From contig VCMS01000011.1 of assembly GCA_022539475.1 (NCBI GenBank), positions 248,001 through 312,000 on the forward strand: 64,000 nt of DNA. The letters run 5' to 3'. The stretch comes from Gracilaria domingensis. Lineage: Eukaryota; Rhodophyta; Florideophyceae; Gracilariales; Gracilariaceae. The translations under genes were made by a program, and so were the position numbers. The notes beneath the pieces are model-generated. The model worked only from the letters and a program-made list of their open reading frames with translations. It had not been told where the DNA came from and did not search any database. The stretch's first letter is position 1. Every line of letters starts with the position of its first letter. Positions 1-9,909 of this stretch are shown here, in pieces.

Positions 1-984
1 ACAGGTCGTCCGCCATTTGCTGTCTCTTCTGACCTACGGTCACACTTTCTTGCGTCAGTATGGCATGCTTTTTTGTAACCTCGAAAAAATCCATGTTCCA
101 CTCTCTCACGCCCACATTGGCCACATGTAGTGGCCTAGAGCAACGGTATGATACAGCCTATATCTACTGTAGGACCAAGCATTCATCACCATGACAATGT
201 TCGCTACTACAGTACTACTACTACTACGCCAAAAGGAATTGTAAGTTTTAACTACATTGCGTTTCACACTTTTGAACCGTCGAGGTGAGATCTTCGAACC
301 GTCGGCTGCTCTACACCAATGATTAAAACGTATTAAATAGCAACGTTCTAGCCGCAAATCGTTCTTGAAGAGCTGTCGGTACCCGTCGGTGCAGGCATCG
401 CAAAACAATTTCGGAACTCAGATTTCCGAAACCAAAAGCCAACTAAAACAACTTTAGAGGACCGATGCAAAAAAGTAGAACAGCATTGAGGGTGATCATG
501 ATGACATCATGATGACATCATGATGATGGCCAACATTATGATCATGTTCGATTGAGAAGCAGTGCAGAGCTCGAAGTCTTACGTAACGAAATATACTCTA
601 TGAGTAGATAGATCTAGATTAAAGAAGCCTTCCGAACAATTCGGAACCAAGCAAACCTCTCGTTGCTCAAAGTCATATGTACTTGTCCCCTGGACTGCGG
701 GCACTACAACAAAGCTAGAGAGAACATCTGCGCAAGACGGAAGAGTGCTCCATTTACAAAACTCGGAATAAACTCATGCAACGAACAACCGTACAAGCAA
801 TGCGCAAGAAAATCTCACCGGAAACAGAAGCGAAACAACGAAGGGCGTCCCGTCGCGACCTCGAAACATTAAAGTGTTACAAATATTATAAGAACCAAAG
901 AGCTTCCGCACCAACCTCAACGAAAAACGACATTGTTCATACGGCCACAACTCAAACAGCGCAATGGTATTAAAATATCGTATT
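1..984. other. Intergenic, no supported gene; short tandem repeat
   Basis: No convincing gene. A short open frame runs from the left edge to about position 129 on the plus strand and could be the 3' end of a gene truncated by the window, but nothing identifies it. An 11-bp unit (ATCATGATGAC) is repeated three times at 495-527, the last copy differing by one base. The stretch is downstream of the ammonium transporter, so part is its 3' region. Confidence 0.5.
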
Positions 985-2532
985 TCAGACAGGCTGACTT
1001 GGCTCGTCCACGGGCAGTACAGGTGCTGGCGGGACCCTCAAGCTATCGTCCATTCCCAAATGGTCAATTTCAAGCGCGGCCTGTTTCTCGGCGGCGACCG
1101 TCGCATCAAGAGGATAGGCAACGCCACCATGTTTGGACACGTCGTTGCCGATGATTTCTTCCTCAGGGCTGATCCGCAGAATTCCAATAAGATTCATGAA
1201 CAAGAACAAGGGTAGAATCAGCCCAACTGTCCAGAGAGCAATCACGACAACTGCCGCTACATTGGCACCGAGAAGTCGACCTCCGCCAGCGTAGAAGCCG
1301 CCATGGAAGTCTTCGTTACCTCCAATAGGTTCAAAGCCAGCAAGTTCCTGATATTCGCGAACGTTGAACAAGCCTGGACAAAGTGCGCCCCATGCACCCG
1401 CTGCACCGTGGATAGGGAAAGCCTCCAATGGGTCATCAATCTTGAACTTGAGCAAAACCATGGCGGCAAGGATGTAAACCAACGCACCAATGGCGCCAAC
1501 CACAATGGCAATGTATGGGTGAACAAATGCGCAGCAAGCGGTGATAGACACGAGACCGGCGAGAATGCCATTGAGGCAAGCAAGAAGGTCAAAAATGTGA
1601 TCCCGAAGTTTGATAACGATTAGCGTGACCACGCCTCCGGTTGCTCCGGCAAGAGTTGTGGTAACTGCACAACGCTCTGCTACGATATAACCACCACCTG
1701 ACAGTCCGAGAGCGGAACCGGGGTTGAAACCGTACCATCCAAACCAGAGCAGGAAGGTACCCAATGTGGCAAGCGTGGCGGAATGACCGGGGATTGGAAC
1801 AACCTTCCCTTCTGAGTCAAAACGACCAAGTCGAGGTCCCACTACAATGGCACCAACGAGGCCGGCGAAGCCACCAACCATGTGAACAACGGAGCAGCCT
1901 GCGAAGTCAATTGTACCAACCTGGACCTCGTCACCTGCACCATTGGTAACAGTGAAGATCTCAGAAAGCCAGCCGTCTCCTGACCACACCCAGTGTGATA
2001 CAACAGGGTATACAAAGGAAGTGAGAAAGAATGCATAGCCCATATATGCGTAGAAACTAGTTCGCTCTGCAACAGACCCAGATACGATGGTGGCGGCGGT
2101 GGCCGCAAATGCCCACTGGAAGAAGAAGTCATGGAAGCCATTACCGCTAGTAACGCCAAAACCTTGCGAAAGAGCGTAGTTGCCAGTGCCAATGAAATCA
2201 TTAGCACTCGTGCCGTCTTCTCCGTACGCGAAGGCATAACCAAACAAGTAGTAGGCAATCGCGCCAACGCAAGCATCCAGTACGTTTTTCAAAAGGACGT
2301 TCTTGGTGTTCTTCGAACGAACTGAACCGGCGGTGAGCATGGCAAAGCCAGCTTGCATGAGGAAGACGAGGTAACCGGAGAGCAGCACAAAGAAGACATC
2401 TAGAGCGTTTTCGGTGTTAATCGAACGCTGCTCAACTTCCTGCACCTTGTTTATAATGAAGTTAGCATCTAGGTCCCTCTGGGAGTTCAGGAAAGCTTCG
2501 AAGGGCGTAACTCCAGCCAGTTGGCCGGCCAT
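985..2532 (-). CDS. AMT1: Ammonium transporter, Amt/Mep/Rh family (AMT1-like)
   Basis: Plasma-membrane ammonium channel/transporter, 515 aa, with about 11 hydrophobic membrane segments. The pore twin histidines are visible as H217 (in DFAGCSVVHMVGG) and H375 (in FPIHGAAGAWGAL). FGWYGFNPGSA at residues 263-273 and the conserved HDFFFQWAFAATAATIVSG region before the first histidine are typical of the plant and algal AMT1 group. The C-terminal cytosolic tail is about 70 residues. I chose the ATG at 2532 because the frame extends upstream only through non-ATG codons and runs past a TATA box on the same strand at 2736-2742, so the upstream extension cannot be in the transcript. The gene is head to head with the ABC1 kinase. 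In algae AMT genes are usually nitrogen-regulated; no specific site is recognised here. Confidence 0.95.
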   Translation of the reverse strand: MAGQLAGVTPFEAFLNSQRDLDANFIINKVQEVEQRSINTENALDVFFVLLSGYLVFLMQAGFAMLTAGSVRSKNTKNVLLKNVLDACVGAIAYYLFGYAFAYGEDGTSANDFIGTGNYALSQGFGVTSGNGFHDFFFQWAFAATAATIVSGSVAERTSFYAYMGYAFFLTSFVYPVVSHWVWSGDGWLSEIFTVTNGAGDEVQVGTIDFAGCSVVHMVGGFAGLVGAIVVGPRLGRFDSEGKVVPIPGHSATLATLGTFLLWFGWYGFNPGSALGLSGGGYIVAERCAVTTTLAGATGGVVTLIVIKLRDHIFDLLACLNGILAGLVSITACCAFVHPYIAIVVGAIGALVYILAAMVLLKFKIDDPLEAFPIHGAAGAWGALCPGLFNVREYQELAGFEPIGGNEDFHGGFYAGGGRLLGANVAAVVVIALWTVGLILPLFLFMNLIGILRISPEEEIIGNDVSKHGGVAYPLDATVAAEKQAALEIDHLGMDDSLRVPPAPVLPVDEPSQPV

Positions 2533-3236
2533 GGCAAGATCTGTGGGTGGGGAGCGCACTCGAAGCGGAGTGGGGGGGGAAAGAATGCGGTGGGCGGAGA
2601 GCCGGTAAGCAAAAAGCGGCTGTCCGTTAAAGGTGGTGGGAGAGGGACGGCGGAGGGGGTGATACGTAGTGCAAGTCGCGAGACAGTAGCGGGCGAAGGG
2701 GAAGGAGGAGGACGGGTGAAGAAGTGCACGTCGTGCTTTATAGCGAGTGGGTAACGTACAAGCGGTGCACCGCAAGAGCAGAGAGGTAACGGCGTGGCTC
2801 TTTTAGAGACGCGTGCCAAAAAGAGACGCACGCAGTGAAACGGTGCGCCGCGCGCGGCGCAGCACATCATTGGCGAGCCGACTGCGCGGCGGAGCGCAAC
2901 GCTGTAAATTGGCGCGCGCGTCTTCGGCGCAGGTCACGCGCGATTCTCCGCGATATCTTCGCGCGCACGCGCCGGATCTATTTGCTTCCCGTGGCGGCGC
3001 CGTGGCGGGCATGCGTGGCGGCGTGCACACGTGTGGTCGGCGAGTCGTCCGCGCCCGCGTCAACACTGTGGACTCTCAACAGGCTCGCGTCAACAAAGCT
3101 GCTTGCGCTGCAATGCAGCGGCTGCACGGACGGCATTGCAGCTACGCGTGTCCTTCGGGCGCGTCGCCGTTTCGTCACCCACACTCCAAGCGCTGCGCCG
3201 TACCCCACACCTCCGTGTCTGCGCTCGCTCCGCTTC
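2533..3236. promoter_or_regulatory. Divergent promoter region with GCGC-rich island
   Basis: Shared 5' region of the ammonium transporter (-) and the ABC1 kinase (+). From about 2800 to 3060 it is very rich in GCGC and CpG. An 18-bp perfect palindrome (half TGCGCCGCG) lies at 2844-2861. Long open frames here are composition artefacts. Confidence 0.5.
2736..2742 (-). promoter_or_regulatory. TATA box of the ammonium transporter
   Basis: The minus strand reads GCTATAAAGC here, 204 nt before the AMT ATG. It is flanked by GC-rich sequence and is the only TATA-like element in the divergent region. It implies a leader of roughly 170 nt that contains a C8 tract (plus-strand G at 2572-2579). Confidence 0.6.
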
Positions 3237-4856
3237 ATGTCCTTGTTGATCGCCGCAAAGCTCTTCTCTCGCGCGTCGTTTGCGGCCACCGCCGCCGCCG
3301 CCTCCTCGCTGGCCGCCGCCGAATACTCCGGATCCGATGCAGGCGTCGTGCGTTCGTTCCGCTTCTGGCGCCATATGATGCCCATCTACGCGCACTACAA
3401 GTTTGTCGAGTGGCAAACCGCACACGAGACCGATTGCGACGTAGTCTCCGCTGCGTTTCGCCCGTTGAATGAGCGCTATTCCCCGCGTGTGGAACAACTG
3501 GCGCTCGGCCTGCAGGGCTTCTACTTCAAGCTGGCGCAAATCGTCAGTACGCGCGACGAATTTCTGCCAGATGAGTACCTGCGATGGACCAAGCAGCTGC
3601 AGGACCGCTCGCCCAACGTCATGCCGTCCGAGCAGGCAAAGCAGATTGTGCAGCGCTCGCTAGGGCAGCCATTTGATTCCTTGTTCTCTGAGTGGCACGA
3701 TGAGCCGATTGGTGCCGCCAGCATCGGCCAGGTGCATCGCGCTCGCCTGCGTTCCACCGGCCAGCTGGTTGCTGTTAAAGTCCAGTTTCCCGGCATCGAG
3801 AGCAAGTTTCGAAACGATATTGACACTGTTGAGATGTTTTGCAAGTATCTCATGCCCCAGAACGCCTCTTATTTTGCTGAGATAAAGCGCCAGTTTGCAA
3901 CGGAGTTCGATGCCAGAGGCGAAGCGCACAATCTTCAACTTGTTCATGATAATCTGCACAAAGCTGATTGGAATGCATTCGTCAAAGTACCAAAACCAAT
4001 ACACTCTTCAAAAGAAGTACTCGTAATGGAGTATTTGGAAGGCGCTAAACTTGTCGATGGCGTTCGCCAGCAGTTCAAGCGAATGGCAGCCAGCCAAGGG
4101 GTAGACTTTGAGCAGATGGAAGCGGAGCAAAAGCGGTTAATGCAATCTGGCCAGCGTCAGCGAAAAGATATTCTACAGAGTGCGAGAGAAACCGCCCGAA
4201 TACAACGAATGCTTTGGTTACGGGATTTGCTCATCAATTCGTTCATTTTTGTTGGCAATTACACGGTGAGACCTTTCGTTAGCAGTGAGAAATGGAAGTA
4301 CTGGCATTCCGAAGCACCGCTCAATCTTGGAGAAATTATGGACGTGTTGTTACGTGTTCATGCGCATGAGATATTTCAAGACGGTGCATTCAATGGCGAT
4401 CCACATCCAGGCAATATATTGCTCATGCCAGACGGTCGCTTAGGTCTAATTGATTATGGTCAAGTAAAGCATATGTCGCTTGAAGATCGTATCATTTACG
4501 CGAAGCTCATCTTAGCCATCAACCGAGATGATCGGGACGAAGTGGTGAGAATCATGAAGGATGAGGTTGGCTTTCGGACAAAGAGCATGGATGGTGATAT
4601 TATTTATCGAACAGCAGCGTTTTTCAATTGCAGGGACTCAGAGGATGTCACTTTGGGCATGAATGTGAGCACCTTCATGGAGTGGTTAGAACAAAGCGAT
4701 CCAGTAGAGAAAATCAATGACGAGTTTGTAATGGCTGGGCGGGTGTCAGTGCTGCTACGGGGAATGGCGAATGCGTTTGGACTAAAGTTGCGTGTAACTG
4801 ATTATTGGAAAACTGAGGCAGAGAAGTTTCTCAAAGCCCAGGGAATTAACTACTAA
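3237..4856 (+). CDS. ABC1/UbiB (ADCK/AarF) family atypical kinase, probably organellar
   Basis: 539-aa member of the ABC1/ADCK/UbiB family, which supports isoprenoid-quinone metabolism or plastoglobule function. Visible motifs are the KxGQ-position element, here KLAQ (98-101); the alanine-rich nucleotide loop GAASIGQVHRA (159-169); the VAVK lysine (K181); the catalytic loop GDPHPGN (387-393); and the metal-binding DYG (406-408, DFG position). The N-terminus (MSLLIAAKLFSRASFAATAA) is rich in Ala, Ser and Arg and looks like an organelle transit peptide. The ATG at 3237 is the first in frame; the frame is open upstream through a GCGC-rich region, so a longer N-terminus from an unseen exon is possible. 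The Gly-to-Ala change in KxGQ is unusual for the family. Plastid versus mitochondrial location cannot be decided. Confidence 0.9.
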   Translation: MSLLIAAKLFSRASFAATAAAASSLAAAEYSGSDAGVVRSFRFWRHMMPIYAHYKFVEWQTAHETDCDVVSAAFRPLNERYSPRVEQLALGLQGFYFKLAQIVSTRDEFLPDEYLRWTKQLQDRSPNVMPSEQAKQIVQRSLGQPFDSLFSEWHDEPIGAASIGQVHRARLRSTGQLVAVKVQFPGIESKFRNDIDTVEMFCKYLMPQNASYFAEIKRQFATEFDARGEAHNLQLVHDNLHKADWNAFVKVPKPIHSSKEVLVMEYLEGAKLVDGVRQQFKRMAASQGVDFEQMEAEQKRLMQSGQRQRKDILQSARETARIQRMLWLRDLLINSFIFVGNYTVRPFVSSEKWKYWHSEAPLNLGEIMDVLLRVHAHEIFQDGAFNGDPHPGNILLMPDGRLGLIDYGQVKHMSLEDRIIYAKLILAINRDDRDEVVRIMKDEVGFRTKSMDGDIIYRTAAFFNCRDSEDVTLGMNVSTFMEWLEQSDPVEKINDEFVMAGRVSVLLRGMANAFGLKLRVTDYWKTEAEKFLKAQGINY

Positions 4857-5851
4857 AACATAGAAACCAAAATGTATATTCGGTGTAGCAGCTACTTACT
4901 GTCAAAAACTTCGAAAGCGTGGAAGATGCAGCAAAGTGAATGTTGTACGTGAAGCGCTATTGAAGAGGAGGATTTGCGGCGAAATGGTTTTACAACGTGC
5001 GTGTGGAAGGGGTCTTTTCCGCGTAAGGAAGAGTGGTCGTATCGCTGAACGATGCAAATTTGACGCGCACTGCCGTAGCAGAGATGCCCTTCTTGAATAA
5101 CAAATGAGCTGACCAGGACTGCAGGCCTGAGTGGAAGCCTGGTGAAGCTTTATGTCTTTCGCGGAAGTGGCCAAACAATTTTTGCTGATTTCTGCCAGTG
5201 CTATATCGTGCGGAAACCGGAAGCGCAGCGATCAGCTTTTCGACCAGAGACAATTCGTTCAGAGTAGGAGCTTTCATTCGAGACATGTCACTAGACTTGG
5301 TCTTGCACGTAGACATTAGAGGCCTTGTTCGTGGGTATGGGACGGGTGTTAGAGGATTTTTGCATTGGGTCGAGACAGCTTTCGAAGGCTTACCATGATC
5401 GCAGCACGAGAGGGAAAGAGAGAGAGGGGGGCAAGTGCGCTATGCGAGATTGGGCAAGATGGAGATGGGATGCATCACGTCGCAGGCGGTTCTCGCGCGG
5501 TGCCGAGTCGGCTCGGCACTGCCGACGGTACACGTAGCAAGCATTGCTGTATCACGACTCGTGATTCACGAGCAGGTGGACAGAGGATCGTGCATTTGGC
5601 AAATCTGGCACTATGTGACACGATCGGAATCTGCTTGGAGTTAGGGGGACGGAGGCGTGTCCAGATTCCACCCCCTTCCCCACCTTGCGGTTTATCGTTG
5701 ACGGTACCAAAACGAAGGGAGAAAGCGGGCTGACCTCTCAGTCGATACAATCTGAGATCTTTATCTACAATCTGTGCTCGTCGGTGTTCACAACTCACCG
5801 TGTTTGTGCGGTCTGAACGTGAATCTGCAGTGCAGATCGCTTGAGGGAAAT
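4857..5851 (+). other. Intergenic region upstream of MPC1
   Basis: No supported gene. It holds two short perfect inverted repeats: 8-bp arms GTGCCGAG around a TCGG loop at 5500-5519, and 7-bp arms ATCACGA around one base at 5551-5565. Arms of this length are expected by chance a few times in 64 kb, so they are only noted. Confidence 0.5.
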
Positions 5852-6439
5852 ATGTTTTCATCCCTAAGCACGCGCATTGCCGCGAAAGGAATCCGATTCA
5901 GCTCTCGCAAGCTATCGGAGAAGGCCGGTGAAAAAGCTGGAGAAGCTAGCGCGACACAGGCCGTTGCCCAGAGCAACAGCTCCTTTGCAAGCAAAATCAT
6001 TGATTACATGTACGTGAGCTAGAAAAGGGGCTTGCCAGCTATGCTGCAAGATGCGTAATCTATATCTAACAACATCGTTGTATTCACTGGCAACCTTAAT
6101 ACGAATAGACACTCCCCGACAGGTCCGAAGACGACGCATTTCTGGGGTCCAGTAACCAATTGGGGAATCAGCATTGCAGCTATGAAGGACATGACAAAGT
6201 CACCGGAAAAGGTTTCGCCGAATATGACGTTCGCTCTCTGTATCTACTCATTGCTTTTTATGAGATTCGCGTTGAGAGTACAACCAACAAACTACCTTTT
6301 GTTTGCGTGTCACGGAACCAATGAAGTGGCGCAATGTTACCAGTTGCAACGGGTGTATGGTGGGGTAGATCTGTTTTATAAACCACCACCGGAGCAAGAA
6401 GGATTGACGGCAGCGCTTGAGCCGCAGTCCGAGAAGTAA
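5852..6439 (+). CDS. MPC1: Mitochondrial pyruvate carrier subunit 1 (two exons)
   Basis: Inner-membrane pyruvate carrier subunit, 162 aa, joined from 5852-6009 and 6109-6439. The 99-nt intron starts GTACGTGAG, has a CTAAC branch-like motif near 6066 and ends in TAG. Splicing to 6109 rather than to the nearer CAG at 6122 keeps the frame and restores the family-typical [18 protein letters not shown]. Downstream [21 protein letters not shown] and [15 protein letters not shown] are diagnostic of MPC1. The first 50 or so residues, basic and rich in Ser and Lys, precede the usual plant start and may be a cleavable presequence or a regulatory extension. The C-terminus after the carrier fold is acidic. 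It functions as a heterodimer with MPC2, which is not in this window. Confidence 0.93.
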
Positions 6440-7132
6440 AGGGAATGTTGGCGCTCCAAGCTTTTGGGTCCATACCGTACTGGTATTACTGACCGTCTGC
6501 AAGGTGTACCTTGATAAATTAGCATTCAAGAAGCAATACAACAAGATCTCACATCCTCAGCTTATACAGTTTTATAAGAGCATTAGCACAGCCAAGAAGC
6601 CGAACGGACCCCCTCCAAGGGGACGTCGCGGCGCACTGGCGCATCCGCGACGGAGACGCGGGCGCAGCCCCACATGGCATCTGATGTGGAGCCCAACTTT
6701 GTTTGAGTTGGCAAACGGTGCATGCGACGAACCCGTGATCGGCTGAGACCGCCAGCAATGCTAGCACCGTCCCTGCTGGACACCAGCTTCACGTCTGTTT
6801 TGCAAAACTGCCACGCAACAAAACAGCGAAAATCATCTGTAAGTCATGGGTTTTGGCTGTTTAATTGGCGGAGACCAATTCTTACAGTTAAATCGTGCTG
6901 TCTGCGCGCGTTGGAGCTTTAGCACATGGCGCGCGCTCAGCTTCGCGCGAGGACTTCAAAACCGCTCACACAGCTGTCGTTGAACATTTGCCTGTTGCCT
7001 TTCATCCATCGCCTACCTCCGTCACCAATCTTTCTCCACTGTTTCACAACCTTTGCTCGCGCCCCGTTGAGCACTTCCCGGAGCCATTTTTTCGTTGCGC
7101 TCTCCGCATTACCTTACTTGCACTACTCCGAT
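6440..7132 (+). other. Intergenic and 5' leader of the Snf7-like gene
   Basis: No separate gene seen. An in-frame ATG at 6926 would extend the Snf7-like protein by 69 residues. That extension is hydrophobic, rich in Pro and Leu and unlike Snf7 N-termini, so it is treated as leader. Confidence 0.45.
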
Positions 7133-7909
7133 ATGAAACTCTTCTCTCGCAGCAAGAAGAAGGAAAGAGCTGAGGCCGAAGCCGCCGCTCGCCAACGTGC
7201 TGCGGCTCAGGCTGCAGAAGCCGCTGCCGCTGCCTCTGTCGCCGCGGCTGATAGGAAAAAGGCGGAGGAGAAGCAGAAGAGGGAAGAGGCCAGACAAGTC
7301 GAAGAACACACCGTCGAGCAGATTATCGCAAAAAAGAAGCAGATCCAGCAGCTGCAACGCGCGTTAAACGGCTTCGAAGAACAGCGCCAACGCGAGGCGA
7401 AGCTTGCGTTACGTGCAAGAGATACAAAGAAAATGGTGGAAATGAAGTCACATATGAGGGAAGTTAATCGTTTGAAAACTCGTATCCAACGTTACGAGAC
7501 CATGGTGGTCAGAAGTCAGGATCAACTTGCTGCGTTAGAAGATGTGGCTTCTCAAAGGCAGCACGTCGAATCAGAGAAGAAGTTTGCTAATTTCATGAAT
7601 TCGAACAAGCTCGACATTGATCAAGTGGAGGAATCTTTGCAGCAAGCTCATGAGGCTCGCAACGACGTAGACGAGGTTAACAGGTTGTTCCAGGCGGATG
7701 CCAATCTTAACCCATCATCCGCTGACATGATGGACTACGAGGCTGAACTAGACGCTTTGGAGGCTGAATTCTCGGATGGCGTCACAACTGCTATTCCTTC
7801 AGTGCCCGAGAGCAAGCCAGCTATGCCCAAACTCCCGTCTGTTCCGGCTGCCCCTGTCTCGACAGAGGAAGACGATATCCGGAGATTGGAACAGGAGGTT
7901 GCTTTGTAG
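7133..7909 (+). CDS. SNF7: ESCRT-III subunit, Snf7/Vps32 (CHMP4)-like
   Basis: 258-aa charged coiled-coil protein of the Snf7 family. These polymerise on membranes for multivesicular-body formation, cytokinesis and membrane repair. The start MKLFSRSKKK matches the short amphipathic N-terminus of Snf7 proteins. Two long basic helices follow (about residues 55-165), then the acidic half with FMNSNKLDIDQVEESLQQA and DYEAELDALEAEF, typical of CHMP4/Snf7 helices 4-5. The C-terminus DIRRLEQEVAL resembles an MIT-interacting motif for Vps4. An Ala/Glu-rich insertion at about residues 15-45 is longer than usual. The ATG at 7133 is preferred over 6926 because of this N-terminal signature. Convergent with the downstream prenyltransferase gene. 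Confidence 0.88.
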   Translation: MKLFSRSKKKERAEAEAAARQRAAAQAAEAAAAASVAAADRKKAEEKQKREEARQVEEHTVEQIIAKKKQIQQLQRALNGFEEQRQREAKLALRARDTKKMVEMKSHMREVNRLKTRIQRYETMVVRSQDQLAALEDVASQRQHVESEKKFANFMNSNKLDIDQVEESLQQAHEARNDVDEVNRLFQADANLNPSSADMMDYEAELDALEAEFSDGVTTAIPSVPESKPAMPKLPSVPAAPVSTEEDDIRRLEQEVAL

Positions 7910-8290
7910 TAGCTTCTTCCTCTTTTCCTTTTCACTCTACAACTTAATACCATCTGTTGGCGTCTTTTGATACCGAGAATCTACAGGTTTACGAGCAACT
8001 CCAATTAGTGTCATTCTTGCATCTCGTGGAACATATTGCACTTTGACTTTCGGTTGTATTCCAGCTGCGTATGCAACTTCTCGTTTTAGATTTTACTCTG
8101 CAACCCATCGCCTACAGACTTCTGGTCCTCATCTTCGAATGTAAAACTTGCCCCGCAGTGTAGCAACTTCAAAATGACAGTGTTATTACAACCAGTCATG
8201 TTTGTCCCACTAGTTATATAGAATTTGCTTCGTACGTCATCTCGTCACGTGTCAGCTACTCGGGTCGTAAGTGTAATAGGAGCCAATGTG
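7910..8290. other. Convergent 3' intergenic region
   Basis: Untranslated sequence between the Snf7-like (+) and prenyltransferase (-) stop codons. No gene or structured element recognised. Confidence 0.5.
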
Positions 8291-9385
8291 TTACAGGGCT
8301 ATCATGGGAAGGAGCACATATTCCATATAAAACATTTTCCATGACAACATGTAGTATTCATAGATTTGTTTTGGTACCTTGGTCGAAACCTCTCTGCTCT
8401 TGCGCCATAGAACCGCTGCTGCGATGATATGACAACCTGCCATAGCGAGACCGAATGCAGAATGTGCCATCTTGTAATAGAATGCCGACGCTGTCAAAAA
8501 CATAGTCACCAAAATTCCGACACAGCAGCTGAATACTTTCTGGGCTCCCAAGCGTACCGAGAAGGTTCGAATACCAAACACCATGTCACCACGAATGTCA
8601 GGTACATCCTTCAATAACGCAATTACGATTCCGAAAAATGTAAAGAACACAGATGCGAACAAAATTGTGGATGGTACAACTCTCCCTGCTGAACTGTGCA
8701 AATAGAAACCAAGGTTCACTAGTAAGCCGCGAACTGTCAAAATCAAGATAGAAGCTAACAACGCAAAGCGCTTCAATCGGAATGGCGGTGCCGAATACAC
8801 AGTTCCAAGAATGGTGGATCCGATTAGAACTATGCGCAATGCTGGCGTTGCAAGTGGTGCAAAACAAAACAGCAGACCAGATACGAGCGAGACCACTATG
8901 ATGAAGACTGCGTCGGTCTTTGTGAGTGCCCCTGAAGCGAGAGGTAAGTATGGTTTGTTGACGCGATCGATAGCGATATCAAAGTATTGATTAAGGCCAA
9001 CTATAAAAACATTCAGAAGTAGCGCTGGAATGAATGCTGTAAGAAAAACTGGAAATGCTTGCGGCTTGGGGGAATAGAAAGCGGCGAGAAGAGATATGGA
9101 AAGAACTGCACAGATGGTGCCATACACGGTATGTGGCCTAGAAAACGCCCAAAGACTTCGCGTGATTCTTCGCAGGCTCGGATTCGGAGACCGTAGATCT
9201 GCTGGTGCAGTTCCATCTTGTGAGGGATCGGACTGTGATGATCTCAGTATAGTGGTCCTCGCAGGAGTTGGTTGAGTCTGTAACGGAAGCACATGACACG
9301 TCCGAGAATGAAAATCGTGCGATGATAATCTTCGACTCGGTTTGATCTTGATGAAGCCGTTAACAAATGCTGCGTATGATGACAT
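8291..9385 (-). CDS. VTE2: Homogentisate phytyltransferase (tocopherol synthesis)
   Basis: Plastid membrane UbiA-type prenyltransferase, 364 aa. It joins homogentisate to a prenyl diphosphate, the committed step of tocopherol (VTE2/HPT) or plastoquinone (HST) synthesis. The first Asp-rich motif NQYFDIAIDRVNKP is at 132-145 and the second, KDVPDIRGD, at 259-267, separated by about seven membrane helices. The sequence around the second motif (FFGIVIALLKDVPDI and FGIRTFSVRLGAQKVF) is closer to phytyltransferase VTE2 than to solanesyltransferase. Residues 1-70 are Ser/Thr/Arg-rich and fit a chloroplast transit peptide. The ATG at 9385 is the natural start. An HST role cannot be fully excluded. 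Confidence 0.88.
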   Translation of the reverse strand: MSSYAAFVNGFIKIKPSRRLSSHDFHSRTCHVLPLQTQPTPARTTILRSSQSDPSQDGTAPADLRSPNPSLRRITRSLWAFSRPHTVYGTICAVLSISLLAAFYSPKPQAFPVFLTAFIPALLLNVFIVGLNQYFDIAIDRVNKPYLPLASGALTKTDAVFIIVVSLVSGLLFCFAPLATPALRIVLIGSTILGTVYSAPPFRLKRFALLASILILTVRGLLVNLGFYLHSSAGRVVPSTILFASVFFTFFGIVIALLKDVPDIRGDMVFGIRTFSVRLGAQKVFSCCVGILVTMFLTASAFYYKMAHSAFGLAMAGCHIIAAAVLWRKSREVSTKVPKQIYEYYMLSWKMFYMEYVLLPMIAL

Positions 9386-9909
9386 CCCGCAATTTATGGG
9401 AAATCGTTGACTTCACGCCTTTGCCTTTGTAGATGTTGATCTGAGATGAATTCAGTTTAGCATGGACTTCAGGGGTTGGGGTGTCCCTACCCGATAACGG
9501 TGAGGAGTACAGTAGACGCAAACAAGCAGACATGCATACCCGGTACTGTCGATCATGTCACAGAAACCTGACCTGAGTCTGGAAGATGATGGTTCAAAAG
9601 CTTTATACAGGTGCGTATCTATCGGTAAATACAGTATTTGAAGTCATCCTGGATCCGATTTTTTACTGCTTCGACACGAGTCCCTGAAACCGTTTCACGT
9701 ACGTCCAAGCCGCGAACCCGAAGCGCCATGCTTTGAATCTTCATCTAGCAAGTCGTCAAACGGGAGGAGAACACTTATCCCCCCTGTTTTGCGTTATGAG
9801 GGAACGATGGGTGACCTAGGAAGCGTGCCCCAAGAGCTGACAGAAATGCTGCCAGGAACGCCACCAGGGGTTGCATCATACGAAGTACGTTCACCACACT
9901 CTAGTCACT
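9386..9909 (-). other. Intergenic region between two minus-strand genes
   Basis: 5' region of the prenyltransferase gene and 3' region of the ABT1-like gene. No additional gene or clear promoter motif seen. Confidence 0.4.

Noticed and set aside
5500-5565. Two short inverted repeats upstream of MPC1 as regulatory sites
   Set aside because: 7-8 bp arms with short spacers are expected several to tens of times by chance in 64 kb, so no claim is made.
6109-6122. CAG at 6120-6122 as MPC1 acceptor
   Set aside because: It gives the wrong reading frame with either donor; TAG at 6106-6108 preserves the frame and the conserved GPKTTHFW.
6926-7132. 69-residue N-terminal extension of the Snf7-like protein
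   Set aside because: Hydrophobic extension disrupts the typical MKLF start needed for membrane insertion of Snf7 proteins.
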